Program-made: the position numbers and the translations under genes
Shown: positions 45,444-53,041 of the stretch, piece by piece
How positions within the stretch are numbered: the stretch's first letter is position 1
How the letters are laid out: each line of letters opens with the position of its first letter
Notes under the pieces: model-generated
Databases searched by the model: none
Told to the model about the DNA's origin: nothing
Seen by the model: the letters and a program-made list of their open reading frames with translations, nothing else
Assembly: GCF_029714285.1 (NCBI RefSeq)
Contig: NZ_CP121662.1
Location: 3,751,501 to 3,815,500, forward strand
Length of the DNA stretch: 64,000 nucleotides
Source: Rhizobium sp. CB3090
GTDB lineage: Bacteria > Pseudomonadota > Alphaproteobacteria > Rhizobiales > Rhizobiaceae
Direction of reading: 5' to 3'

Positions 45444-46427
45444 ATGTTGCTCGGGTTTTTCCGCTCGCCAAAACGTTCCTTTGCCTCTTTGACCGAACAG
45501 GAAATTCTCGCAATTGCCATCGCCTCGGAAGAGGACGATGCGCGCATCTATCTCGCCTACGCCGATATTCTAAGAGCCAGTTATCCGGACTCCGCCAAGG
45601 TGTTCGAGGACATGGCCGAGGTCGAAGACACGCATCGCAAGACGCTGATCGACATGCACCGCAAGCGTTTCGGCGAGCGCATCCCGCTGATCCGGCGCGA
45701 ACATGTCAGTGGTTTCTACGAACGCAAGCCGGATTGGCTGCGCAAGAACCTCTCGCTCGAAGCCATTCGTGCCGAAGCCGAGGGCATGGAGCAGCAGGCC
45801 TATAATTTTTACGTCGAGGCGGGCAAGCGGGTTGCCGACGCCTCGACGCGCCAGCTTCTCGGCGATCTGGCACTGGCCGAACAGGGACATGAAGACATCG
45901 CCCGTATGCTCGGCGACAAACACACGCCACAGTCGGTGAAGGAGGAAGAGGACGCGGATGCCCACCGCAAATTCGTCCTGACCTATGTGCAGCCGGGCCT
46001 TGCCGGCTTGATGGACGGCTCCGTCTCGACGCTTGCGCCGATCTTCGCCGCCGCCTTCGCGACGCAGCAGACATGGCAGACCTTCCTCGTCGGCCTCTCG
46101 GCTTCCGTCGGCGCCGGCATTTCCATGGGCTTCACCGAAGCCGCGCATGACGACGGTAAGATTTCCGGCCGCGGTTCGCCGGTCAAGCGCGGCCTTGCCT
46201 GCGGCGTCATGACGGCGCTCGGCGGATTGGGGCACGCGCTTCCCTATCTCATTCCCCATTTCTGGACGGCCACCATCACCGCCGCTATCATCGTCTTCTT
46301 CGAGCTTTGGGCGATCGCCTTCATTCAGAACAAATATATGGAGACGCCATTTCTCCGCGCCGCCTTCCAGGTCGTCGTCGGCGGCTCATTGGTGTTGGCC
46401 GCCGGCATATTGATTGGAAATGGGTGA
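45444..46427 (+). CDS. mbfA: Membrane-bound ferritin / iron exporter MbfA
   Basis: MbfA couples a cytoplasmic ferritin-like domain to a VIT1-type membrane domain and exports iron, protecting against iron and peroxide stress. The protein is 327 residues. The ferritin-like part (about 18-160) has conserved glutamate/histidine ligands in IASEEDDARIYLAYA, MAEVEDTHRKTL and ALAEQGHEDIA. The VIT1-like part (about 175-325) has GLAGLMDGSVSTLAPIFAAA and three to five membrane helices. GGAG seven bases upstream supports the ATG at 45444. The overlapping ICE palindrome indicates Irr control. Confidence 0.95.
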   Translation: MLLGFFRSPKRSFASLTEQEILAIAIASEEDDARIYLAYADILRASYPDSAKVFEDMAEVEDTHRKTLIDMHRKRFGERIPLIRREHVSGFYERKPDWLRKNLSLEAIRAEAEGMEQQAYNFYVEAGKRVADASTRQLLGDLALAEQGHEDIARMLGDKHTPQSVKEEEDADAHRKFVLTYVQPGLAGLMDGSVSTLAPIFAAAFATQQTWQTFLVGLSASVGAGISMGFTEAAHDDGKISGRGSPVKRGLACGVMTALGGLGHALPYLIPHFWTATITAAIIVFFELWAIAFIQNKYMETPFLRAAFQVVVGGSLVLAAGILIGNG

Positions 46428-46596
46428 GACGCGTTCGGCGAAGCCGACAAAACGATGCAGTGGATCGTTTCCGGCATCGAACATCCTTTTTGGCAAGCTC
46501 GGGATGCAGAGCAAGGGCCCGGTGGTACGGCATAGGCGGTGACCTATCCCTGCAGAAGTGTGAGGACAAGCCACACATCACGAAATGTTAAAATTC

Positions 46597-46621
46597 GGAA
46601 CGCTCTCTGGGGCCATCTGTT
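46597..46621 (+). promoter_or_regulatory. Candidate EcfG-type general stress promoter
   Basis: GGAAC (46597-46601) is followed after 16 bases by TGTT (46618-46621), close to the alphaproteobacterial EcfG/RpoE4 consensus GGAAC-N16/17-cGTT. It lies about 50 bases upstream of the small stress-protein gene. The match is by eye and the -10 lacks the usual first C. Confidence 0.5.
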
Positions 46622-46673
46622 ACCAGCACGAGGCCGCTCTTGGCCTCGACTGGAAACCTAAGGAGATAATCCA

Positions 46674-46859
46674 ATGGCAAACCAAGGTGGAAGCCACGAA
46701 CAGCACGTCAAGGCTGGGCAGCAGAGCCATAAAAACATGGACGACAAGACCCGCAATGCCTCGTCTTCCGGCTCACGCGAACAGCAATCGAGCGGTACGC
46801 GTGGTGGTACCCACGAGCAGCATGTGAAGGCCGGTCAGCAAAGCCATAAAAATCACTAA
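46674..46859 (+). CDS. Small KGG-like repeat stress protein
   Basis: This is a 61-residue, highly hydrophilic protein built from two copies of GG[ST]HEQHVKAGQQSHKN (residues about 5-20 and 44-59), joined by a Ser/Arg/Gln linker. The layout resembles KGG/Con-10 general-stress proteins, which are intrinsically disordered and induced by desiccation or osmotic stress. An AAGGAG site precedes the ATG. A candidate EcfG promoter lies upstream and a strong hairpin lies downstream. Confidence 0.85.
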   Translation: MANQGGSHEQHVKAGQQSHKNMDDKTRNASSSGSREQQSSGTRGGTHEQHVKAGQQSHKNH

Positions 46860-46922
46860 TCAATGGCGATCGAATTTGTCCATGCCTAACGGCAGGGACC
46901 GTTCTGAGCAGTTTCGGAAAAG

Positions 46923-46952
46923 CAGAAGGCCGGCAGATCCGCCGGCCTTCTG
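46923..46952. terminator. Bidirectional hairpin between stress-protein and BTLCP genes
   Basis: A perfect 12-base stem, cagaaggccggc and gccggccttctg, encloses a six-base loop between two converging genes. It is followed rightward by tatggattctgttctt, so T content is only moderate. It probably ends transcription from both sides. Confidence 0.7.
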
Positions 46953-46978
46953 TATGGATTCTGTTCTTCTATTGCTGC

Positions 46979-47584
46979 TTACTTGACTGCACCGACCAGG
47001 ACGTCGTTGCCGTTTTCGATGGTGACCCAGCGGCCGGCATTGTAGCTCGCCTGACGCTTCAGATAGGAATAGGGGGTCTTGTACCAGACCTTCACCTCGT
47101 CATCGAGATTATCGAGAATGTAGTCGCCCTGCTGGGTACGCAACGTCAGCACGGCATGGCCCTCGCCATCGGGCTTGCGCACGACCGTCATCAGAAGATT
47201 GGCGGCGGAAATGCCCTTCTGCATCAGAAGCTTGCGCTTCAGGAGCGCGAAATCTTCGCAATCACCGGCCGTCTTAGGATATTCCCAATATTCTTCCTGG
47301 CCATAGACTTCCATGTCTGTGGCGGGCGTGATGGTCTTGTTGACGCGCAGGTTGATCTGGGTGACCAGCGCCCAGGTGTTGGCATTCATATCGACAGGAC
47401 CGGTATTGCGCGTCGGACCGCATTCGTCGGTGTGGCGCTCACAAAATTCATAATGCCCGATGGGCTGCGACGTGACGCCGCCGATGGTCATCGATGCTGT
47501 GTTCTGGGGGGCCGGCATGGCCGACGACGACATCGCAACAATAGCTGCGAAGGCAACGAATACGCCCTTAATACGCACGCCCAC
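46979..47584 (-). CDS. Transglutaminase-like cysteine peptidase (BTLCP)
   Basis: This is an exported protease of the bacterial transglutaminase-like cysteine proteinase family, 201 residues. Residues 1-25 form a signal peptide. The catalytic triad is visible: C109 in TAGDCEDFALLK, the histidine in GEGHAVLTLRT and the aspartate in YILDNL. LapG, the best-known relative, cuts a surface adhesin during biofilm release, but this protein is the shorter, widespread rhizobial form and no adhesin or LapD gene is adjacent. It may instead be a general envelope protease. Confidence 0.9.
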   Translation of the reverse strand: MGVRIKGVFVAFAAIVAMSSSAMPAPQNTASMTIGGVTSQPIGHYEFCERHTDECGPTRNTGPVDMNANTWALVTQINLRVNKTITPATDMEVYGQEEYWEYPKTAGDCEDFALLKRKLLMQKGISAANLLMTVVRKPDGEGHAVLTLRTQQGDYILDNLDDEVKVWYKTPYSYLKRQASYNAGRWVTIENGNDVLVGAVK

Positions 47585-47813
47585 TTTCCTTGTATCGCCC
47601 TTGCATTTGTTAACAAATTGTTAATGTAAGGGGGCGCGCCAAGTCAATCGTTACTTAAGTGTTAACAGCGGAACCAGCCTTTATGGTTAATTTCAGCACA
47701 ATCAAAAGGCTAGTTGTCATAATTCAATGCCTCTTATGATCATCTGATCGCATGCGAACCCTACCCGCGGCGGGGCCGCCAACAGGGTTTTCCTAGAGGC
47801 TATCTCAATGTTT

Positions 47814-48626
47814 TTATGGATGATTATGGAGCGCCAGCATCTCTGCCGCTGTCAATATGCGCTCGATATCCTGCGGTCGGGAAAGCCTATGGTCGCCATC
47901 ACGCACAAGTGTTAACACGACATCATCGGCCGGCAAATGTTCGACCAATTTTAACGAATGCGCAAAGGGCACATCCTCATCCTGCATGCCCTGCAGGATA
48001 TGAACCGGGCAGCCGGTTTCAATGATGCCGGTCAGGACGCGGTTGGCGCGGCCGTCCTCGATAAGGGCGCGGGTGAAAATATTCGGCTCGGGACTATATT
48101 CCGAGGGCTCCTCGAAATAGCCGCGTTCGGCAAGCGATTTCCGTTCGGTGTCGGAAAGATTGGGCTCGATCAGGTCGATGGTGAAGTCCGGGGCAGGAGC
48201 GATCAGCACCAGGCCCTGGATGGCGGGCGTCTTCTTGCGCTTGCGCAGTTCCTGGATGAGCCTCAGCGCGATCCAGCCGCCCATGGACGAGCCGACGAGG
48301 ACGATGCGCTTCGGCTTGGCATAGTCGATAACGGCGAGCGCCTCTTCCAGCCAGCGCGAGATCGTGCCCTCGGTGAAGACGCCGCCGGATTGGCCGTGGC
48401 CCGAATAGTCGAAGCGGATGCAGCCGAGGCCTAATCGTTCGGCCAGTACATCGAGCTCCAGCGCCTTGGTGCCGCTCATATCGGAACGATAGCCGGAGAG
48501 CCACACGAACGTCGCGCCCTTTGCACCTTTCCTGGCCGCGCGCAATTGCACAGCTATCTGCCGTTGATCGCCGACGTTGCCCACGGAAACGAAGGTCGGT
48601 TCAAGATTGGCTAAGGCTTCGGACAT
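47814..48626 (-). CDS. Alpha/beta hydrolase
   Basis: This is a 270-residue serine hydrolase of the alpha/beta fold. The nucleophile elbow is VGSSMGGWIAL, the oxyanion region is WLSGYRSDMSGTK, the acid is likely in GMQDEDVPFAHS, and the catalytic histidine is in RDGDHRLSRPQD. Close relatives are annotated as S9-like or acyl-protein thioesterase-like (ABHD10 type) hydrolases. It is transcribed alone, leftward, divergent from infC. Confidence 0.9.
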   Translation of the reverse strand: MSEALANLEPTFVSVGNVGDQRQIAVQLRAARKGAKGATFVWLSGYRSDMSGTKALELDVLAERLGLGCIRFDYSGHGQSGGVFTEGTISRWLEEALAVIDYAKPKRIVLVGSSMGGWIALRLIQELRKRKKTPAIQGLVLIAPAPDFTIDLIEPNLSDTERKSLAERGYFEEPSEYSPEPNIFTRALIEDGRANRVLTGIIETGCPVHILQGMQDEDVPFAHSLKLVEHLPADDVVLTLVRDGDHRLSRPQDIERILTAAEMLALHNHP

Positions 48627-48905
48627 CGGAAACTCCCGGAATTTTGTGCTCTATAAAGCAGATTCGCACGCGCGTAACCGCAAAAATCCTTCCGATTTCT
48701 GAAGAAGCTCACGCGCTATTTTGCGATGTTGCTGTGTCCTTTGCGCATCTTACGGCTGCGCGGCACAGTAATGGTGCACGGGAGATGATTTTTTCCTGAC
48801 ATCATGCTATTGACTTCACCGCAGCTTTTACGACATTTCCGTCAGTTGCGCCGACGGGAGCGAGAGGCTGCAGCAAATCCGAAACAATTCGTGGAGAGTA
48901 CGACC

Positions 48906-49442
48906 ATTCGCAGACCCTTTAAAGCCGACGCGCCCGTAAAGGACGGGCCGCGTTCCAACAGGGAAATTCGCATTCCCAAAGTTCAGCTCATCACGGCTGA
49001 CGGCCAGAATATGGGCATCGTCCCGACCGACCAGGCATTGAGAATGGCAGAGGAGGCCGGTCTCGATCTGGTGGAGATTTCCCCCAATGCTGAACCGCCT
49101 GTGTGCAAGATCCTCGATCTGGGCAAGCTGAAATATGCCAACCAGAAGAAGGCGGCCGAGGCGCGCAAGAAGCAGAAGGTCGTCGAAGTCAAAGAAATCA
49201 AGATGCGTCCCAACATCGACACCCACGACTATGAGGTGAAGATGAAGGCGATCGGCCGTTTCTTCGAGGAAGGCGACAAGGTGAAGGTGACCTTGAAGTT
49301 CCGCGGCCGTGAAATGGCCCACCAGGAACTCGGCATGAAGCTTCTCCAGCAGGTCAAGGAAGATACGCTCGAGATCGCCAAGGTCGAAGCCGAGCCCAAG
49401 CTCGAAGGCCGTCAGATGATGATGGTGCTTGCGCCGAAGTGA
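48906..49442 (+). CDS. infC: Translation initiation factor IF-3, AUU start codon
   Basis: IF-3 binds the 30S subunit, checks start-codon choice and prevents premature 70S formation. The ATT at 48906 is taken as start: GGAG lies nine bases upstream and the product (about 178 residues, read [18 protein letters not shown]) matches IF-3 length and the family N-terminus. An ATG-led extension to 48804 adds 34 residues that do not resemble IF-3. AUU starts on infC are conserved in bacteria and allow autoregulation, since IF-3 rejects AUU. Both the N domain ([14 protein letters not shown]...[17 protein letters not shown]) and C domain ([13 protein letters not shown]) are complete. Confidence 0.95.
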   Translation: MRRPFKADAPVKDGPRSNREIRIPKVQLITADGQNMGIVPTDQALRMAEEAGLDLVEISPNAEPPVCKILDLGKLKYANQKKAAEARKKQKVVEVKEIKMRPNIDTHDYEVKMKAIGRFFEEGDKVKVTLKFRGREMAHQELGMKLLQQVKEDTLEIAKVEAEPKLEGRQMMMVLAPK

Positions 49443-49467
49443 GGCGCGAGCAGAAGTAAGAGGCCGG

Positions 49468-49491
49468 AGCCGTCCCAAGGGGCGGCTTTTT
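49468..49491 (+). terminator. Intrinsic terminator of infC
   Basis: The stem agccgtccc/ggggcggct with an AA loop (one G-T pair) is followed by five T residues, 25 bases after the infC stop. It shows infC ends its own transcript before the toxin-antitoxin pair. Confidence 0.88.
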
Positions 49492-49586
49492 CCTTTTGTG
49501 GCGCCGGCCGAAAGGCTTGGCAACGAACCAGCTGCGGCTATCGCGTGGGTGTATGATCCGTCGCCAAGCCTGCACGGAGCTTTGTA

Positions 49587-49904
49587 TTATTCTACAAAAT
49601 CCTGGGGTTTGACATCTTCGGCGCCGTGCTTGACGCGTAGGATGACGATCCGGTCGTGATAAGAGCGATAATAAATACAGCGACCGCGGTAGGGAAAGCC
49701 ACGCAAACCCTCCACGAGATGGTCTCGAGGCGAGCCGGTGAAGTCGACTTCGGCGATCCATGCAATTTTCGTCGTCAGATCGGCCAGAAATTCCTGGGCA
49801 TAGTGTGGACTGCTTGCGGCGATATAGCGCCGGATGCTTCTAAGATCTTCCAAAGCCGAAGGTGCGATAATCAGCCGTTTCGACTTGCCGGCCTCAGCCG
49901 TCAT
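49587..49904 (-). CDS. RelE/ParE-family toxin
   Basis: This is a 105-residue toxin of the RelE/ParE superfamily. The pattern LIIAPSALEDLRSIRRYIAASS at the start, the central GLRGFPYRGRCIYYRSYHDRIVILRVKHG and a short C-terminal tail match ParE more than RelE: the catalytic residues of RelE nucleases are not evident. ParE poisons gyrase. It overlaps the antitoxin gene by 11 bases, typical of an antitoxin-first operon. Confidence 0.88.
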   Translation of the reverse strand: MTAEAGKSKRLIIAPSALEDLRSIRRYIAASSPHYAQEFLADLTTKIAWIAEVDFTGSPRDHLVEGLRGFPYRGRCIYYRSYHDRIVILRVKHGAEDVKPQDFVE

Positions 49905-50145
49905 TCATAACATCCTTTAGCAGGGCGGCGCTATCAGAATACTCCCTGCCAAGGCCCGCCTTAATTTCAGCGTCGGCGATGCTTATGTCTTGGCGTAGCG
50001 CTTGCATCTTCAGTTCATGGTCGGCAAGCATACGGATTCCTGCGCGAACGGCCTCGGTTTCCGTACCGAAACGTCCGTTCTTGACGAGGTCCGCGAGGAT
50101 ACCGTCATAGGTATCCCCGAGGGAAAATGTCTTCGCACGCGCCAT
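49894..50145 (-). CDS. ParD-family antitoxin
   Basis: This is an 83-residue antitoxin with an N-terminal ribbon-helix-helix (AKTFSLGDTYDGILADLVKNGRFGTETEAVRAGIRML) and a flexible acidic C-terminus that binds the toxin. It is the first gene of the leftward pair. The operon probably represses itself through palindromes upstream of 50145. Confidence 0.88.
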   Translation of the reverse strand: MARAKTFSLGDTYDGILADLVKNGRFGTETEAVRAGIRMLADHELKMQALRQDISIADAEIKAGLGREYSDSAALLKDVMNDG

Positions 50146-50522
50146 GGCAATAGGCTCCTTCGCCTTAGATTATGGTAAAAACTAATATTATTGCAATATA
50201 TTTTACGGCCCGTTCGATCCAAAAAATCACCGCTGATTGAACGCTTCGTTTCGGAAACTTTTATCCGCTAATGCTGCCGACATCGCTTTGATGAAAATCC
50301 CGTGACGGCCCGTTGCACTTACGGGCGACTGCGGTTATAAGCGCGCGTCCGAACTGACCGGCAGGGCATGCCGTGGCAGTTCAGAATGCTGGCGGAGCGG
50401 TTCATCACCGTTTCAGCCGTTCAACAACAAACGCTCCGGCACCTTGTTGCAGCCCGGCTTGGCCGGATCTGTGGGAAGGGCTTTTAGCAAAGCACGCCAG
50501 GAAGCATCGAAGGAGTAGCAAA
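50146..50522 (+). other. Upstream region of rpmI, about 377 bp
   Basis: This gap holds no supported gene. Its left end contains the promoter of the toxin-antitoxin pair (AT-rich tract near 50170-50200). Its right part holds the rpmI-rplT promoter and a leader of about 170 bases. No L20-type leader structure could be confirmed by eye. Confidence 0.5.
50313..50341 (+). promoter_or_regulatory. Sigma-70 promoter of rpmI-rplT
   Basis: TTGCAC (50313-50318) and TATAAG (50336-50341) are separated by exactly 17 bases, a strong housekeeping promoter. It lies about 180 bases upstream of the rpmI start, leaving a long leader that may be regulatory. Confidence 0.75.
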
Positions 50523-50726
50523 ATGCCCAAGATGAAGACGAAGTCGTCTGCCAAGAAGCGGTTCAAAATCACCGCGTCCGGCAAGGTCAAGGCAGCCGCT
50601 GCTGGCAAGCGCCACGGCATGATCAAGCGTACCAACAAGTTCATTCGCGACGCCCGCGGCACCATGGTTCTCGCAGAACCGGATGGCCGTAAGATTGTCA
50701 AGAACTACTTGCCGAACGGTCTCTAA
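50523..50726 (+). CDS. rpmI: 50S ribosomal protein L35
   Basis: L35 is a small basic protein of the large ribosomal subunit, 67 residues. [20 protein letters not shown] is the universal start and [13 protein letters not shown] is conserved. AAGGAG precedes the ATG at 50523; a longer frame to 50373 is rejected. It is co-transcribed with rplT 37 bases downstream. Confidence 0.98.
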   Translation: MPKMKTKSSAKKRFKITASGKVKAAAAGKRHGMIKRTNKFIRDARGTMVLAEPDGRKIVKNYLPNGL

Positions 50727-50763
50727 GACTATTCGTAACGCTATAGACTAAGGAGATCATGAC

Positions 50764-51168
50764 ATGGCACGCGTAAAAAGAGGCGTTACCGCCCACGCCA
50801 AGCACAAGAAGGTTCTGAAGCAGGCCAAGGGCTTCTACGGCCGCCGCAAGAACACCATCCGTACCGCCAAGGCGGCCGTCGACCGTTCCAAGCAGTATGC
50901 TTACCGCGACCGCAAGGTCAACAAGCGCAATTTCCGCGCCCTCTGGATCCAGCGCATCAACGCTGCCGTCCGCGAATTCGGCCTGACCTATGGCCGCTTC
51001 ATCGACGGTCTGAACAAGGCTGGTATCGAAGTCGACCGCAAGGTTCTCTCCGACATGGCGATCCATGAGCCGGAAGCCTTCGGTGCGCTCGTCGCAGCCT
51101 CCAAGAAGGCCCTGGAATACCTCAAGGACGCCGGCACGAAGAACGAATTCGAAGCTGTTGTGAGCTAA
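50764..51168 (+). CDS. rplT: 50S ribosomal protein L20
   Basis: L20 is an early 23S rRNA-binding assembly protein, 134 residues. [20 protein letters not shown] and [22 protein letters not shown] are diagnostic. An AAGGAG site lies eight bases before the ATG. The expected infC-rpmI-rplT order is kept, but infC is separated by the toxin-antitoxin pair. Confidence 0.98.
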   Translation: MARVKRGVTAHAKHKKVLKQAKGFYGRRKNTIRTAKAAVDRSKQYAYRDRKVNKRNFRALWIQRINAAVREFGLTYGRFIDGLNKAGIEVDRKVLSDMAIHEPEAFGALVAASKKALEYLKDAGTKNEFEAVVS

Positions 51169-51201
51169 CACAGCTTCGCACGTAGTTCGTGTATTCATTG
51201 C

Positions 51202-51232
51202 AAACCCGCGTCGGCAAACCGGCGCGGGTTTT
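51202..51232 (+). terminator. Intrinsic terminator after rplT
   Basis: A long hairpin (arms about 51202-51214 and 51219-51231, core cccgcg/cgcggg and cgg/ccg with a CAAA loop) ends in TTTT. It is a standard stop for the L35-L20 operon. Confidence 0.85.
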
Positions 51233-51315
51233 GCGTTCCGCCGCAGGCGCAATCGAGCCTATTGGCCTGGTCAAAGCGTGTGCCGCCGCAGGCGATGGCC
51301 GAACTTCGGCACATG

Positions 51316-51338
51316 ACCCGCATTCTCAGCGGGTTTTT
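51316..51338 (+). terminator. Second terminator, upstream of pheS (possible attenuator)
   Basis: The stem acccgc/gcgggt around a seven-base loop is followed by five T residues, 146 bases before the pheS start. It may be a back-up stop for rplT or an attenuator of pheS. A short frame that begins ATGACCCGC at 51315 passes through it and includes GFLSFAR, with two phenylalanine codons, which is suggestive only. Confidence 0.6.
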
Positions 51339-51483
51339 GTCATTTGCCCGGTTGATTGGCCGCGTGCACATGGGTAGTGATCTGCAGCGCTTCATCGTTG
51401 CCACCAGCTATCCGATGGATGTGTTCACCAATTATTCTGCGGATAGCGGCGCGGTGAGCCCGCCCTCCGCAAGGCAGGACAAG

Positions 51484-52566
51484 ATGACGGAACTCGATAC
51501 TCTTGAAACCCAACTCATGGCCGACGTGGCCGCTGCCACGGACGAGCAGGCAATCGAAGCCGTCAGGGTGTCCGCTCTCGGCAAGAAGGGCTCGGTTTCG
51601 GAACTGTTGAAGACGCTGGGCTCGATGTCGCCGGAAGAGCGGCAGACGCGGGGTGCGGCGATCAATGCGCTGAAGAATTCGGTGACCGACGCCATCAACG
51701 CCCGCAAGGGGGCGCTGCGCGATGCCGCGATCGAGGCCAAGCTGAAGGCAGAGACGCTGGATGTCAGCCTGCCGGTGCGCTCCTCGCCGGCCGAGCGCGG
51801 CCGCATCCATCCGATCAGCCAGATCGTCGACGAGATCACCGCCATCTTCGGCGACATGGGCTTCTCGATCGCCGAAGGGCCCGATGTCGAGACCGATTAT
51901 TATAACTTCACGGCGCTGAACTTCCCGGAAGGGCACCCCGCCCGCGAAATGCACGACACCTTCTTCTTCCAGCCGGACGAGAAGGGTGAGCGCAAGGTGC
52001 TGCGCACGCACACCTCGCCGGTGCAGATCCGCACGATGGAAGCCTCGAGCCCGCCCATCCGCATCATCATTCCCGGAAAGACCTATCGCCAGGACAGCGA
52101 CGCCACGCACTCGCCGATGTTCCATCAGGTCGAAGGCCTTGTCATCGACAAGACGGCGAATGTCGCCAATATCCGCTGGGTGCTCGAAGAGTTCTGCAAG
52201 ACCTTCTTCGAGGTCGACAATGTGACGATGCGTTTCCGCCCGTCCTTCTTCCCCTTTACCGAGCCGTCATTCGAGGTCGATATCCAGTGCGACCGCTCCG
52301 GCCCGATCGTCAAGTTCGGTGAGGGCACCGACTGGATGGAAATCCTCGGCTGCGGCATGGTGCATCCGAACGTGCTGCGCTACGGCGGTCTCGATCCGGA
52401 CGAATATCAGGGCTTTGCCTGGGGGATGGGCCTCGACCGCATCGCCATGCTGAAATACGGCATGCCCGACCTGCGCGACTTCTTCAACGCCGACGTCCGC
52501 TGGATGAACCACTACGGCTTCCGCCCGCTCGACATGCCGACGCTGTTCGGCGGTTTGAGCGTGTAA
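51484..52566 (+). CDS. pheS: Phenylalanine-tRNA ligase alpha subunit
   Basis: PheS is the catalytic subunit of the alpha2-beta2 synthetase charging tRNA-Phe, 360 residues. The N-terminal coiled coil (about 1-85) binds tRNA. Class II motifs are visible: [20 protein letters not shown], motif 2 [23 protein letters not shown], and motif 3 [17 protein letters not shown]. The ATG at 51484 (AGGA upstream) gives the family start [11 protein letters not shown]; a longer frame to 51262 crosses a terminator and is rejected. Confidence 0.97.
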   Translation: MTELDTLETQLMADVAAATDEQAIEAVRVSALGKKGSVSELLKTLGSMSPEERQTRGAAINALKNSVTDAINARKGALRDAAIEAKLKAETLDVSLPVRSSPAERGRIHPISQIVDEITAIFGDMGFSIAEGPDVETDYYNFTALNFPEGHPAREMHDTFFFQPDEKGERKVLRTHTSPVQIRTMEASSPPIRIIIPGKTYRQDSDATHSPMFHQVEGLVIDKTANVANIRWVLEEFCKTFFEVDNVTMRFRPSFFPFTEPSFEVDIQCDRSGPIVKFGEGTDWMEILGCGMVHPNVLRYGGLDPDEYQGFAWGMGLDRIAMLKYGMPDLRDFFNADVRWMNHYGFRPLDMPTLFGGLSV

Positions 52567-52600
52567 CGGACGCTAAGTTTGCCGTGGCAGAAGGGTCGTT

Positions 52601-53023
52601 ATGAGCGGTGAATACATTCCATTGATCGTGACTGTCTTAGGACTGGTTGGTGCCGCAATCACCTACACGTATCAGCGGAATGTCGACCGGAAGACCACTC
52701 TGATGGAGCTGCGGCGAAAAGCTTACCGCGACTATTTAAGAGCTTTTCTCTTGATGACTGGCACGCCTGAACGTGATGAGGAAATACAAAACAGTCTTCT
52801 CGCAGCAGAGTTCGAACTGTTGGTGGTCGGCTCGGATCAAGTTGTGAAGTGCGTTGGTGCTTTGTCCCAATATTATGCGGAGACCAATCATGATCGCTTC
52901 AACAGAAGTGGCTCCAAAGTGCGGAGTTTGGTGGCTGAGGTATGTCGAGCGATGAGGCAAGATTGCTTTGAAGGAACCGACCTGAGCATCGATGAAATCC
53001 AGGCCATCGTGCCTATTGTCTGA
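52601..53023 (+). CDS. Membrane-anchored hypothetical protein inserted between pheS and pheT
   Basis: This is a 140-residue protein of unknown function. One transmembrane helix (about 5-24, IPLIVTVLGLVGAAITYTYQ) is followed by a basic helix, RKTTLMELRRKAYRDYLRAF, and a helical cytoplasmic part ending with RSLVAEVCRAMRQDCFEG. The layout (anchor, then R/K-rich helix and Y-x-x-F/L) is common among poorly characterised membrane-tethered proteins. Lower GC and different codon use than pheS and pheT suggest acquisition. It is 34 bases after pheS and 18 before pheT, so it is part of the transcript. A GAAGGG site precedes its ATG. Confidence 0.72.
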   Translation: MSGEYIPLIVTVLGLVGAAITYTYQRNVDRKTTLMELRRKAYRDYLRAFLLMTGTPERDEEIQNSLLAAEFELLVVGSDQVVKCVGALSQYYAETNHDRFNRSGSKVRSLVAEVCRAMRQDCFEGTDLSIDEIQAIVPIV

Positions 53024-53041
53024 TTTGGAAGAGATCGACCG

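Noticed and set aside
50341..50522. L20-type autoregulatory leader upstream of rpmI
   Set aside because: A long leader exists but no structure like the known L20 leaders could be seen, and such leaders are not established in this group.
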